A DNA stretch of 52,203 nt, taken from assembly GCF_013464485.1 (NCBI RefSeq), contig NZ_RAUX01000042.1, positions 8,361 to 60,563 of the forward strand, in the 5' to 3' direction. The translations under genes and the position numbers were made by a program. Below the pieces are notes generated by a model. That model had not been told where the DNA came from and ran no database searches. It saw only the letters and a list, made by a program, of their open reading frames with translations. The stretch's first letter is position 1; each line of letters begins with the position of its first letter. The DNA comes from Stenotrophomonas maltophilia (GTDB lineage: Bacteria > Pseudomonadota > Gammaproteobacteria > Xanthomonadales > Xanthomonadaceae). Shown in pieces: positions 29,579 to 39,051 of this stretch.

Positions 29579-30704
29579 GGCTGCTCCTCCGCGACTGGGC
29601 CAGCTCGGCCAGCAGGGCGTCGAATTCGGCGACCACCTGTTGAGGATGCAGGCGCTTCATCGCACGCGCGGCGCTGCTGCCCAGTTCGCGTCGCCGAGCA
29701 TCATCTGCAGCCAGCTGCAGCGCAGCTTCGATGAACTGCTCATCATCATTCACCGCCGCACCGTTCTGGCCATTGCGCAGGTATTCGCGGGCCGCACCAT
29801 AGTCGAAGGCCACTGTGGCCAGGCCACTGGCCATGCTTTCCAGAGTCACGTTGCCGAAGGTCTCGCTGCGGCTGGGGAACAGGAACAGATCGCCGCTGGC
29901 GAAATGACGGGCCAGTGCCTCGCCGCGCTGGATGCCGCAGAAAATGAAATCGGGGTTTTCATGTGCCAGCTTCTCGCGGGCCGGGCCATCACCCACCCAC
30001 ACGAAACGTGCCTTGGGCCGGATCTGCTGCAGGCGGCGGAACGCTTTCACTGCCAGGCCGAGGTTCTTCTCCGCAGCGATGCGGCCGACATGGATCGCCA
30101 CCAGACCATTGCCGTCCACGCCCCATTCCTCGCGCAGCGCAGGATCGCGCCGGCCCGGATCGAACTGCTGGCTGTCGACCGCACGCGCCAGCAGGCGCAC
30201 GCGTTCAAAGCCCTGTTCACCAAGGAACTGCTGCAGCTCGCGGGTCGGTACCAGGGTGGCATCGGCCTGGTTGTGGAAACGGCGCATCCAGCGCATGGCA
30301 GCGGCCTGCAACCAGGCCACGCCATAGTCAGGCAGGTATTCGTCGAAGCGCGTGTGGAAGCCGCTGGCAACCGGGATACCGAGCCGGCGCGCAGTGCGCA
30401 GTGCCGACCAGCCCAGTGGGCCTTCAGTAGCGACATAGATGGCATCCGGGCGTTGTTGCTGCCAATGGCGGCCAAGCCGGATCGGTGCCGGAAGGCCGAA
30501 GCGCAGGCCGGGATAGCGTGGCAGTGCGGCACCCGGAACCAGCAGCGTACCCGGCGCTGAATCCAGCGCTTCGCTGGCCTGGCGTGGCCGGATCAGGTCG
30601 ATCTCATGGCCGCAATTGCGCAGTCCCTGCTCCAGGCCCTGCACGGTGAGGGCAACGCCGTTCACTTCCGGCGGGTAGGTCTCGGTGACGATGGCATAGC
30701 GCAT
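29559..30704 (-). CDS. GT4 family glycosyltransferase
   Basis: A 381-residue glycosyltransferase of the GT-B fold, family 4. MRYAIVTETYPPEVNGVALT is the N-terminal signature of the SqdX/MgtA/PimB-like branch, which glycosylates diacylglycerol or phosphatidylinositol-type lipids. HTRFDEYLPDYG follows. The C-terminal domain has HVGRIAAEKNL and FPSRSETFGNVTLESMASG, whose glutamates (EX7E) bind the sugar nucleotide. GGAGG lies eight bases ahead of ATG 30704, deciding it over 30728. It overlaps the PAP2 gene by 20 bases. The sugar and lipid acceptor are unknown. Confidence 0.87.
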   Translation of the reverse strand: MRYAIVTETYPPEVNGVALTVQGLEQGLRNCGHEIDLIRPRQASEALDSAPGTLLVPGAALPRYPGLRFGLPAPIRLGRHWQQQRPDAIYVATEGPLGWSALRTARRLGIPVASGFHTRFDEYLPDYGVAWLQAAAMRWMRRFHNQADATLVPTRELQQFLGEQGFERVRLLARAVDSQQFDPGRRDPALREEWGVDGNGLVAIHVGRIAAEKNLGLAVKAFRRLQQIRPKARFVWVGDGPAREKLAHENPDFIFCGIQRGEALARHFASGDLFLFPSRSETFGNVTLESMASGLATVAFDYGAAREYLRNGQNGAAVNDDEQFIEAALQLAADDARRRELGSSAARAMKRLHPQQVVAEFDALLAELAQSRRSSHAHHAA

Positions 30705-30798
30705 GGCGGGCCTCCGGGTTTCCGGCATGCTCGGGCCTGGCGATGTAGCCGATATGACCGCATTGCGACCGCCAGATGACGCGCCCCGGGCCCTGCGT

Positions 30799-30824
30799 CA
30801 CCACGGCCCCGGAGGGCCGTGGTG
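30799..30824. terminator. Inverted repeat after the first TonB receptor gene
   Basis: CACCACGGCCC (30799-30809), loop CGGA, GGGCCGTGGTG (30814-30824), 24 bases after the stop of the receptor gene. It shares its core with the hairpin after the second receptor but lacks the T run. Confidence 0.6.
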
Positions 30825-30847
30825 GGTCGTGCTGGCCAGGCGGGGGA

Positions 30848-33772
30848 TCAGAAGCGCTGCTGGTACTTCATGTAGATGAAACGACCGATGTCGAAGCCGC
30901 CGTAGTAGGAGTAGTTGGAACTCGGTTGGCTGTACATGATCGGCCCCTGGCGGCCAAATACGTTGTTGGCACCGATCGAGACGGTCGCATCCCACGGCAG
31001 GCTGTAACGCGCCTGCACGTCGTGGAAGGTGACCGATCCGCGTCGGTTGTAGTCACGGCTGCCACTGAACCAGGGCGCGTGCTGGCCCGGGTGCGAGCAC
31101 TCCTCCGGATACGTGCCTGCATCCAGGCAGCGTTCCTTGACGGCGGAGAAGTAGCGCAGGCCCCAGGTCAGGCCAAGATTGCCGCGTTCCCAGCCCAGCG
31201 ATGCGTTGGAACGCACGCGGAAGCCGATGCCATCGTTGGTGGCGATGCCATTGCTGGGAATCGGCGGCACATCCGCCTCGTTGGTGGTGCGCTCCACCGC
31301 GGCAACCACATAGGTGGTTTTCCAGTCTGCGCTCAGCGTGCCCCAGGGTGTTTCGATCCTGTGGCCGATCTCCAGGTCATAGCCTTCGGCCTGGCGGAAT
31401 CCACTGTTGCGACTGCCGTAGCTGAGCGTGTTCACGATGCCCAGTTCCGGGTCGCGGGTGAAGTTGTTGCAGCGTTCGGCGATGCCCAGTTCGTAGCAGT
31501 CGCGGAGAATGTCGTTGGGATGGTCGGAGACGATCGTGTTCTCGATACGGATCTTCCACCAGTCCAGCGCGATGTTCAGTCCTTGGGCGAACGATGGGCT
31601 CCAGACCAGGCCCATCGTGCGGCTGGTGGAGGTCTCCGGCTGCAGATCCGGATTGGAGCCGTTCCTGAACGGCAGGGGTGACTGCCCGCTGCTGCCGGTG
31701 ATCGGCTTGTTGCCCTGGCCGAGCTGGCGGTAGGTGTCTGCATTGGCGATGTCGGCGGCGCAGCGCGCGCGTACTTCAGGGCTGCTGGCCGCTGCACCGT
31801 AGACCGTGTCGCAGGGGTCGCGGAAGCCAGTGGTGAACGTTTCCGAGCCACCGCCGTACAGGTTGGAGATGGTCGGCGCGCGGAAGCCCTGGGCCCAGGT
31901 ACTACGGACGAGCAGCTGGTCGATGGGTTTCCAGGTGACGCCGAACTTGCTGTTGAGGGTGTTGCCGAAGGTGGTGTAATCCGAGGAGCGTGTCGCCGCA
32001 TTGAAGGTCAGCTCACGTGCGCCGGGCAGATCGCGCAGCACCGGAATGTTCAGTTCCAGATAGGCCTCGTCGACACGGTAGCCGCCACCGGTGGGGCCCG
32101 CTGCCAGGTTTGTGGTTGCGCCGGTCTGTGCCAACGCGTCGGGAATGAAGCGGCCATCCTCACGACGGCTCTCCACGCCCACGGCAAAGCCCAGTTCACC
32201 CGCGGGCAGGACCGCAAGGCTTCCGCTGATACTGGCGAACAGGTTGCGGGTGGTGGTGCGGCCCCGTGTGATCTCCTCGGGGAACAGCCACTCCTGCAGT
32301 TCGGGATTGCCGGTCAACCCATGAGGATCATTCTGGCCCTCCGGAACCAGCGGATTCCACGGTTTGCAGCCGGCAATCGGTGCTCCCGGGGTGCCACATT
32401 CGACCTTGCCGGTTTCCGGGTTGAAGAACGAGGGGCCAGTGGCATCGGCCACGCGCTGCTTGTGCAGATTGCCGGTGGCGCGCTGGGTCAGTTCGCTGCG
32501 GTTGTACTGGTAGCCGGCTTCCCAGTCGAAATCCCGGCCACCGAATTCGAAGCTGCCTTCAAGGGCGGCAACGCCCTGCCAGGTGGTCAGCTCGCTGGTA
32601 CTTACCCGCGGAACTTCCCAGGTGCGGCGGTTCCAATGCACATCACTGGGCGTTTCGTAGCCGTGGTGGCTGCCGAACGGGTTGAACCAGCTGTCGGCGG
32701 ACATCGGAGTGATGCCGGCTGCGTCGGACTGGAACGGGTAGCCGGCGATCTGGCGCGTGGTGGTGCGCCGGTTGTAGCCCAGCTGGGTGTTGAAGCGGAC
32801 CTGGTCGTTCAGGTCTGCACGGGCATCGACGAAGATCGAGTCGCGCTTGATCGGCGTCTGCAGGTGCATCTGCTCGTTGCTGTTGCTGACATCACCGGTG
32901 AACGGCGTGTTGTCGCTGAGATGGACGCTGTCCGGTCCGCCCGGCTGGCTGCCGCGGTCGAGCGTATAGCTGCAGCCACGGTTGCTGCTGCAACCGGGGC
33001 CATTGAAGCCGACGATGCGCCCCCACTGTCCGACCGTGGTCCAGCCATCGCCCGGATGACGGTCGGTATAGGTGTACGCACTGAAGCCACGGTCCTTTGC
33101 CCATACGCCCTTTTCCTCGACGTGCTCGGCAGCGAAGCTGATCGAAGCGCGGTCGTTCGACCAGCCGGCAACCACGTCGTACTGGGTACGCGTGCCATCG
33201 CCTTCGCTGTACTGCCCGCGGTAGACGCTGGCGGTCACGCCTTCAACGTTGCGGCGGGTAATGATGTTGACCACACCGGCCATCGCGTCGGAACCATAGA
33301 TGGCCGAGGCGCCGTCCTTGAGTACTTCCATGCGCTCCACCGCCGCCGCGGGAATGCTGGAAACATCCTGATAGCCGCTGGTGGTCATGCCCAGGCGCTT
33401 GCCGTTCACCAGCACCAGTGTGCGCTGCGCCCCCAACCCGCGCATGTCCACATAGCTGCCGCCGGAGGCCTCGCCGGCGCTGAGCGGGCTGGCGCGGCTC
33501 AATGCCGGGCTGCCTGTCGCGGTCAGGTTCTGCAGGATGTCGGCGACGGAACTGAAGCCCTGCCGCTCGATGTCGGCGCGGCTGATGGTCAGTACGGGCT
33601 GTGCGGTTTCCAGGTCGACCTGGCGGATGCGCGAGCCGGTGATCTCGAGGCGGTCCAGCGTGGTGGCTTCCGGCGCGTGCTGTGCGAACACGGGAGCTGC
33701 CAGCGCGGTGGTCGCCGTCATCGCCAGTGCGCGGCGGATCGCCAACCCGAGTGCGGGAATACGGATGGTCAT
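30848..33772 (-). CDS. TonB-dependent outer-membrane receptor (copy 1)
   Basis: A 974-residue TonB-dependent receptor. Signal peptide about 1-30 (ending APVFAQ). The plug domain (about 45-165) has LEITGSRIRQV, DILQNLTATGSPALS, YVDMRGLGAQRTLVLVNGKR and VEVLKDGASAIYGSDA, followed by a 22-strand barrel ending in Phe (FIYMKYQQRF), the outer-membrane assembly signal. No carboxypeptidase-like or FecA-type signalling extension is present, so it is not an anti-sigma-linked receptor. Ligand unknown; large receptors of this type in xanthomonads carry peptides or oligosaccharides. It is a tandem paralogue of 34109-37078 and has its own leader with CTGAGAGAGAGA as ribosome site. Confidence 0.92.
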   Translation of the reverse strand: MTIRIPALGLAIRRALAMTATTALAAPVFAQHAPEATTLDRLEITGSRIRQVDLETAQPVLTISRADIERQGFSSVADILQNLTATGSPALSRASPLSAGEASGGSYVDMRGLGAQRTLVLVNGKRLGMTTSGYQDVSSIPAAAVERMEVLKDGASAIYGSDAMAGVVNIITRRNVEGVTASVYRGQYSEGDGTRTQYDVVAGWSNDRASISFAAEHVEEKGVWAKDRGFSAYTYTDRHPGDGWTTVGQWGRIVGFNGPGCSSNRGCSYTLDRGSQPGGPDSVHLSDNTPFTGDVSNSNEQMHLQTPIKRDSIFVDARADLNDQVRFNTQLGYNRRTTTRQIAGYPFQSDAAGITPMSADSWFNPFGSHHGYETPSDVHWNRRTWEVPRVSTSELTTWQGVAALEGSFEFGGRDFDWEAGYQYNRSELTQRATGNLHKQRVADATGPSFFNPETGKVECGTPGAPIAGCKPWNPLVPEGQNDPHGLTGNPELQEWLFPEEITRGRTTTRNLFASISGSLAVLPAGELGFAVGVESRREDGRFIPDALAQTGATTNLAAGPTGGGYRVDEAYLELNIPVLRDLPGARELTFNAATRSSDYTTFGNTLNSKFGVTWKPIDQLLVRSTWAQGFRAPTISNLYGGGSETFTTGFRDPCDTVYGAAASSPEVRARCAADIANADTYRQLGQGNKPITGSSGQSPLPFRNGSNPDLQPETSTSRTMGLVWSPSFAQGLNIALDWWKIRIENTIVSDHPNDILRDCYELGIAERCNNFTRDPELGIVNTLSYGSRNSGFRQAEGYDLEIGHRIETPWGTLSADWKTTYVVAAVERTTNEADVPPIPSNGIATNDGIGFRVRSNASLGWERGNLGLTWGLRYFSAVKERCLDAGTYPEECSHPGQHAPWFSGSRDYNRRGSVTFHDVQARYSLPWDATVSIGANNVFGRQGPIMYSQPSSNYSYYGGFDIGRFIYMKYQQRF

Positions 33773-34108
33773 GGGTCTCTCTCTCAGTCTTCGAAGTCGT
33801 CGGAGCGCAGCCTGGCCGGCCGCAGCAACTCCACCGCAGGCGGTGGGTGTTCGAACCTAGTGAAGGTGGACCGCGAGGCGTAGGGGCAAGAGACGAATGT
33901 GCGGCAGGCTGACATGACGCTTCCGCACAAAGCGGATGCAAATCAGTCGATTGTTCCGGTCTACGGGGATGCTGCGGACATGGTGCAGGGAGCCGTGTCC
34001 TTGATTGATGGCATCAAGGTCGAAGTGGAAAGCGACAGTCTGCGCGCGTGCAAAAAAAACCACGGCCCCGAAGGGCCGTGGTCGTACAGCTTCAACCGCG
34101 CGGATGGA
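33773..34108 (-). other. 336-base region between the tandem receptor genes
   Basis: It holds the terminator of copy 2 (34052-34082) and the leader of copy 1. Next to the copy 1 start, the minus strand reads CTGAGAGAGAGACCC, closely like the leader of copy 2, so the two genes probably have similar translation signals. The remaining 240 bases have no recognisable element. Confidence 0.5.
34052..34082 (-). terminator. Rho-independent terminator of the second TonB receptor
   Basis: On the plus strand A8 (34052-34059), then ACCACGGCCC (34059-34068), loop CGAA, GGGCCGTGGT (34073-34082). Read from the minus strand this is a hairpin followed by T8, 26 bases after the stop. Confidence 0.88.
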
Positions 34109-37078
34109 TCAGAAGCGCTGCTGGTACTTCATGTACATGAAACGACCGATGTCGTAGCCACCGTAGTAGGAGAACGACGAGTTCGGCTTGCTGTACATGA
34201 CAGGTGCCTGCTTGTCGAAGACGTTGTTGGCACCCACCGAAACGGTGGCGTCCCACGGCAGGTTGTAACGGAACTGCAGGTCGTGGAAGGTCACCGCACC
34301 ACGCTCGTTGTAAGCGGTGGGCGACTTCAGCCAGGGAGCCTGGAAGGACGGATCGGAGCATTCGTCCGCATAGCGCGCAGCGTTGAGGCAGCGCTCCTTC
34401 ACGCCGGAGTAGTAGCGTGCCGTCCAGCTGACGCCAAAGTCGCCCACGTCCCAGCCCAGCACCAGGTTCGAACGCACGCGGAACGCAAGGCTGGTGGCGG
34501 TGCCGATGGTGTTGGCAACGCCGTTGATCGGCGTGATCGCATCGCGGACATCATTGGTGGAACGGTAGACGTTCTTGCTCACATAGGTGCTGGTCCAGCC
34601 CGCGCTCAGCTTGCCGTAGCTGGTGTCGACGCGATAGCTGACATCCAGGTCATAGCCTTCGGTCTCGGCGAAGCCGGCATTGCGGTTGCCGAACTTCAGG
34701 CCGGTGACGATGCCGTTGGACGGATCACGGGTGAAGCGGCTGCAGCGCGATTCGATGCCCTGCTCATAGCAATCCTTCAGGATCTGGTTCGGGCTGTCAC
34801 CGACGATGGTGTTGTCGATGCGGATCTTCCACCAGTCCAGTGCGACGTTGAAGTTGCTGATGAAGGTCGGGCTCCACACCAGGCCCAGCGTCTTGCTGGT
34901 CGAGGTTTCCGGAACCAGCAGCGGGTTGGAGCCGGACACGAACGGCGTCGGGGTGGCATCCTGCGCCGTGGTTACCGGCGTGTTGCCCTGCTTCAGCTGG
35001 CGGAAGTTGGTGGCATCGGCGATGTCACGCGCGCATCGTGCGCGGACTTCGGCACTGCCCTTGGCCGAGCCGAACATGGTGTCGCACGGGTCGCTGAACT
35101 GCGCGAAGGTTTCCGAACCACCACCATACAGATCATTGATGGTCGGGGCGCGGAAGCCTTCCGCCCAGGTGCCACGGACCAGCAGCTGGTCGATCGGCTT
35201 CCACTTGAAGCCGAACTTGCTGTTGAGCGTGTTGCCGAAGGTGTTGTACTTGGAATACCGGGTGGCGGCATTGAAGCTCAGCTCACGCGCGCCGGGCAGG
35301 TCGGCCAGCACCGGCACGTTGAGCTCCAGGTAGGCTTCCTTCACGTTGTAGCTGCCACCGGTCGGGCCTGCGGCCAGGTTGGTGGTGGCACCGGTCTGGG
35401 CCAGGGCATCGGGGGTGTACCGGCCATCTTCCTTGCGGCTTTCCACGCCGAAGGCGAAGCCCAGGTCGCCGGCCGGCAGGGTCAGGATGCTGCCGGACAG
35501 GTTGGCGAACGCGTTCTTGGTGGTGGTCCGGCCGGTGGTGTGCTCCGCCGGGAACAGCCAGGCCATCAGTTCTTCATTGCCGGTCAGTCCGTTCGGATCG
35601 TTCCTGCCGTAGGGCACCAGCGGGTTCCACGGGGTGCAGCCGGCGATCACTGCACCCGGACGGCCACACATCACCTTGCCGGTTGCCGGATCCAGGAACG
35701 ACGGCCCCACGGCGTCACGCACGCGCTTCTTGTGCAGGTTGCCGGTGGCGGTGGCGGTCAGTTCATTGCGGTTGTACTGGTAGCCCACGTCCCAGTCGAA
35801 GTAGCGCTGGCCGATCTCGAAGGTGCCGTCCAGCGACACTACCGCACGGTAGGTTTTCAGTTCGCTGGTGCTCACACGCGGGATTTCCCAGGTGCGGCGG
35901 TTCCAGGCTACGTCGGTTGGCTTGGCATAGCCGTGCTGGCTGCCGAACGGATTGAAGTAGCTGTCCTTGGACATCAGGCCGGTGGCGGTCGGGTCACCCG
36001 AGATCGACACCGAACTGGACTGCAGGGGGTAGCCTGCAATCTGGCGCTCGGACGAACGCTTGTTGTAGCCGAATTCGGTGCGCAGGTTGACCTGGTCGGT
36101 GATCTTGAAGCGACCGTCGAAGTACACCGAATCACGCTTGATCGGGTACATCACGTGCATCTGCTCGTTGGCATTGCTGACATCGCCGGTGAACGGCGTC
36201 GCGTCGGTCAGGTGATAGTTGGCCGGGTTGGTCGGGTCAGTGCCGCGGTTGAGCGAATAGCCACACCCCTGGCTGGTGTTGGTGCAGCCAGGGCCACCCT
36301 TCAGGCCGGTGACCTGGCCCCACTGGCTCAGCGTGGTCCAGTTGGAGGCGTCGTTCGGGTGGCGGTCGCTCACGCCGTACTTGCTGAACCAACGGTCCTT
36401 GGCCCACACGCTCTTTTCTTCGGAGTGCTCCAGCGCCAGGGTCAGCGACACGCGGTCATTGCTCCAGCCGCCGACCACGTCGAAGCGGTCACGGGCGCCG
36501 TCGCCTTCGCTGTACTGGCCGTGGTAGACGTTGGCGGTCACGCCGTTGACGTTGGAACGGGTAATGATGTTGATCACGCCGGCCATCGCGTCGGAGCCGT
36601 AGATGGCCGACGCGCCGTCCTTCAGGACTTCAATGCGCTCCACCGCCGACACGGGCAGCGAGGACACGTCCTGGTAACCCGAGGTGCTGATGCCCAGGCG
36701 CTTGCCGTTGACCAGCACCAGGGTGCGCTGTGCGCCCAGGTTGCGCATGTCGATGTAGGTGCCGCCGGTGTTCTCGCCAGCGCTCAGGGCGTTGGCACGG
36801 CTGATCGCCGGGCTGCCCATCGCCGTGACGTTCTGCAGGATGTCGGCCACCGAGCTGAAGCCCTGGCGCTCGATGTCCAACCGGCTCAGTGCCAGGACCG
36901 GCTGAGCGGTCTCCACGTCCACCTGGCGGATGCGCGAGCCAGTGATCTCGATGCGATCCAGGGTAGTCGGCGCGGCGGTGTTGCCACTCTGGGCGAACGC
37001 GGGCAGGGCCGCCAGCGTCGCAGTGGTCGCCAGGGCGTAGCGGATGGCCTGCCCCAGGGGGGTGGTACGTGAAGTCAT
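34109..37078 (-). CDS. TonB-dependent outer-membrane receptor (copy 2)
   Basis: A 989-residue receptor closely related to the 974-residue copy over its whole length: the plug motifs LEITGSRIRQVD/IEITGSRIRQVD and DMRNLGAQRTLVLVNGKR, and the last 12 residues, are nearly the same. Signal peptide about 1-30 (ATTATLAALPAFAQS). Differences cluster in predicted extracellular loops (for example NPANYHL against PDSVHL, and the SSSVSISGDPTATG insertion), as expected if ligands have diverged. It is the upstream gene of the pair. The 305-base region ahead of it should carry its promoter. Confidence 0.92.
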   Translation of the reverse strand: MTSRTTPLGQAIRYALATTATLAALPAFAQSGNTAAPTTLDRIEITGSRIRQVDVETAQPVLALSRLDIERQGFSSVADILQNVTAMGSPAISRANALSAGENTGGTYIDMRNLGAQRTLVLVNGKRLGISTSGYQDVSSLPVSAVERIEVLKDGASAIYGSDAMAGVINIITRSNVNGVTANVYHGQYSEGDGARDRFDVVGGWSNDRVSLTLALEHSEEKSVWAKDRWFSKYGVSDRHPNDASNWTTLSQWGQVTGLKGGPGCTNTSQGCGYSLNRGTDPTNPANYHLTDATPFTGDVSNANEQMHVMYPIKRDSVYFDGRFKITDQVNLRTEFGYNKRSSERQIAGYPLQSSSVSISGDPTATGLMSKDSYFNPFGSQHGYAKPTDVAWNRRTWEIPRVSTSELKTYRAVVSLDGTFEIGQRYFDWDVGYQYNRNELTATATGNLHKKRVRDAVGPSFLDPATGKVMCGRPGAVIAGCTPWNPLVPYGRNDPNGLTGNEELMAWLFPAEHTTGRTTTKNAFANLSGSILTLPAGDLGFAFGVESRKEDGRYTPDALAQTGATTNLAAGPTGGSYNVKEAYLELNVPVLADLPGARELSFNAATRYSKYNTFGNTLNSKFGFKWKPIDQLLVRGTWAEGFRAPTINDLYGGGSETFAQFSDPCDTMFGSAKGSAEVRARCARDIADATNFRQLKQGNTPVTTAQDATPTPFVSGSNPLLVPETSTSKTLGLVWSPTFISNFNVALDWWKIRIDNTIVGDSPNQILKDCYEQGIESRCSRFTRDPSNGIVTGLKFGNRNAGFAETEGYDLDVSYRVDTSYGKLSAGWTSTYVSKNVYRSTNDVRDAITPINGVANTIGTATSLAFRVRSNLVLGWDVGDFGVSWTARYYSGVKERCLNAARYADECSDPSFQAPWLKSPTAYNERGAVTFHDLQFRYNLPWDATVSVGANNVFDKQAPVMYSKPNSSFSYYGGYDIGRFMYMKYQQRF

Positions 37079-37383
37079 GACGAGCTCTCTCTCTCAGGTC
37101 GTGCAGGGACGCCAAACAGGGCGTCGAAGAAATCGGCCGCTGATAAGTGGACCGATGACCCGATAGTAGTCTCGTTGGTTAATGCTATGTAAAGAGGTCG
37201 TATCGCTTTGTACCGGGCTTCATCACCAGATTTCACGAAAGCTCAACAAAAGCAGTCGCTTAGCTGTAACGCTGAATGCGCTCGCCCGGCATGATCTGCT
37301 GCGTCGCAGCAGATCAAGGGGGGGGCGCATGCGCGAATCGTAACGGTGTGTGACGTTCTTTCCCGGCGGGAAAGGCCTGGTCC
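37079..37383 (-). other. 305-base region upstream of the TonB receptor pair
   Basis: Near the start codon (37085-37097) the minus strand reads a GAGAGAGAGAG leader as at the sister gene. A perfect palindrome TGATCTGCTGC-GTC-GCAGCAGATCA lies at 37292-37316, next to a G8 run; it is between the ppx stop and the receptor promoter and lacks a T run on the ppx side, so I do not call a terminator. Confidence 0.5.
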
Positions 37384-38910
37384 TCAGGCCACGAACGGCC
37401 GGAACTGGATGCCCAGTCCGGCGATGCCGTCGGTTTCACCAATCAGATCGGCGCGCAACAGCGGCCGGGCATCGATGAAGGCCTGCGGCACGATCAGCGA
37501 CAGGCGGTTGTCGTCGGCGGTCAGTTCCAGCGCCGGCAGCGGATCGTCCTCGTGGGCGCGGTTGAGCAGCACCGCCAGGCGCAGCAGGGCGGCCAACCGG
37601 CGTGCGGTCAGCAGCAGGCGCTCGGGCAGGGCGTCGAAGGCGGTCTTGGTCACGCTGCGGCGATGGCTGCGTACCAGTGCGGCCAGCATCTGCTGCTCCT
37701 GCCGCGAGAAGCCGGCGATGTCCGAGTGTTCCAGCACGTAGCTGCCATGCACGTGATAACCGCTGTGGGCGATCATCAGGCCCAGTTCGTGCAGGCGCGC
37801 GGCCCAGCCCAGCATGCGTGCATCGTCGGCATCGAGCTTCCAACGTTCCTGCACCTGTTCCAGTAGTGAAAGGGCGGTGTCCTGCACGCGGTCGGCCTGT
37901 ACCGTATCGATGCCGTAGCGCTGGCTGAGCGCGGCCACCGATTCGTCACGCAGGTCGTTCTCACCGGCGCGGCCGACGATGTCGTACAGGATGCCTTCGC
38001 GCATCGCCGCCTTGCTGACCAGCAGTTTCTGCAGGCCCAGCGCCTGGAAGGCCGCTTCCAGCACCAGGATGCCGCCGGCGATGATCGGGCGGCGGTCGCT
38101 GGACAGGCCCGGCAACTGGATGTCGTCGATCTTCTTGGCCTTCAGCAGTTCGTCGCGCAGCTGTGGCAGGGCCTCGGCGGTGATCGCGCCCTTGCTCAGC
38201 TTCATCGTCGCGCAGATCTCGCTGATTGCCTTGTGCGTGCCCGAGGAGCCGAGCGCTTCCTGCCAGCCCAGTGCGCGGTACTTGCTGGCAAAGGGCTGGA
38301 ACTCGCGGCCGATCTCGGCCAGCGCATCCTTCCAGCGTTTCCTGCTCAGCTTGCCACCCGGGAAGAAGCGCCGGGTGCTGGCGATGCAACCGGCCTGCAG
38401 GCTTTCGCGCTCGAGGGTCTGCATGCCCATGCCGATGATGAACTCGGTCGAGCCACCGCCAATGTCGATGACCAGCCGGCGCTGGCCGGGCTTGGGCGGT
38501 TGCGCGTGGGCCACGCCCAGGTAGATCAGGCGCGCCTCTTCGCGGCCGCTGACGACTTCGATGGCGTGCCCGAGCGCGGTTTCGGCGGGTACAAGGAACG
38601 ACTGCGGGGAACGCAGCTGGCGCACGGTATTGGTGGCCAGCGCGCGCACCCGGTGCGGCGGCACGTTGCGGATGCGCTGGCCGAAACGGGCCAGGCATTC
38701 CAGCGCGCGCTGCCGGGCAGCGGAGGAAAGTCCACCCTTGCCATCCAGGCCATCGGCCATGCGCACGGTCTCGCGCAGGCGGTCGATCACCCGCAGCTGG
38801 CCGAGCGTGTAGCGCGCGATGACCATGTGGAAACTGTTGGAGCCAAGGTCGATGGCGGCCAGCAGGTCGCCATCCTGCAATGCGGGCGGAGTCGTGGTGG
38901 TATGCGGCAT
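37384..38910 (-). CDS. ppx: Exopolyphosphatase
   Basis: Releases phosphate from the ends of inorganic polyphosphate. 508 residues, full length. It is an ASKHA-fold enzyme: LLAAIDLGSNSFHMVI (about 16-31) and IDIGGGSTEFIIG (about 149-161) are the phosphate loops, and the C-terminal HD-like part has HELGLMIAHSGYHVHGS. It may also hydrolyse pppGpp to ppGpp like other GppA/Ppx members. ATG 38910 begins MPHTTTTP. It is last in the phoB-phoR-ppk-ppx direction but separated from ppk by 362 bases holding the stem-loop element copy B. Confidence 0.94.
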   Translation of the reverse strand: MPHTTTTPPALQDGDLLAAIDLGSNSFHMVIARYTLGQLRVIDRLRETVRMADGLDGKGGLSSAARQRALECLARFGQRIRNVPPHRVRALATNTVRQLRSPQSFLVPAETALGHAIEVVSGREEARLIYLGVAHAQPPKPGQRRLVIDIGGGSTEFIIGMGMQTLERESLQAGCIASTRRFFPGGKLSRKRWKDALAEIGREFQPFASKYRALGWQEALGSSGTHKAISEICATMKLSKGAITAEALPQLRDELLKAKKIDDIQLPGLSSDRRPIIAGGILVLEAAFQALGLQKLLVSKAAMREGILYDIVGRAGENDLRDESVAALSQRYGIDTVQADRVQDTALSLLEQVQERWKLDADDARMLGWAARLHELGLMIAHSGYHVHGSYVLEHSDIAGFSRQEQQMLAALVRSHRRSVTKTAFDALPERLLLTARRLAALLRLAVLLNRAHEDDPLPALELTADDNRLSLIVPQAFIDARPLLRADLIGETDGIAGLGIQFRPFVA

Positions 38911-38980
38911 GGGCGAATGTTAGCCGAAGGGGCGGTGTGCTCGTCACCGCGCGGCCTTCACATTTTGGAAGAGGGGAGTG

Positions 38981-39035
38981 CGGCAGGGCTGCGCCCTGCA
39001 CCTGCCGAAGCAACGGCAACAGCAACAGCAACAGC
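38981..39035 (+). repeat. Hairpin repeat with CAACAG tail, copy 2
   Basis: GCAGGGC (38983-38989) pairs with GCCCTGC (38993-38999); alternatively CGGCAGG (38981-38987) pairs with CCTGCCG (39001-39007). The tail is GAAGCAACGGCAACAGCAAC and more CAACAG units. Related to 29-87, where the alternative pair reads TTCTGCAGG/CCTGCAGAA. Confidence 0.55.
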
Positions 39036-39051
39036 GGGCTATCCGTGGGAT

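Noticed and set aside
33899-37072. A 1057-residue open frame on the plus strand, antisense to the second TonB receptor
   Set aside because: It mirrors the receptor's codon positions in GC-rich DNA, has no ribosome site and gives a low-complexity Val/Ala/Gly/His-rich protein; the receptor on the other strand is unmistakable.
37292-37316. Palindrome TGATCTGCTGC/GCAGCAGATCA as the ppx terminator
   Set aside because: No T run on the ppx side; the neighbouring run is of G/C.
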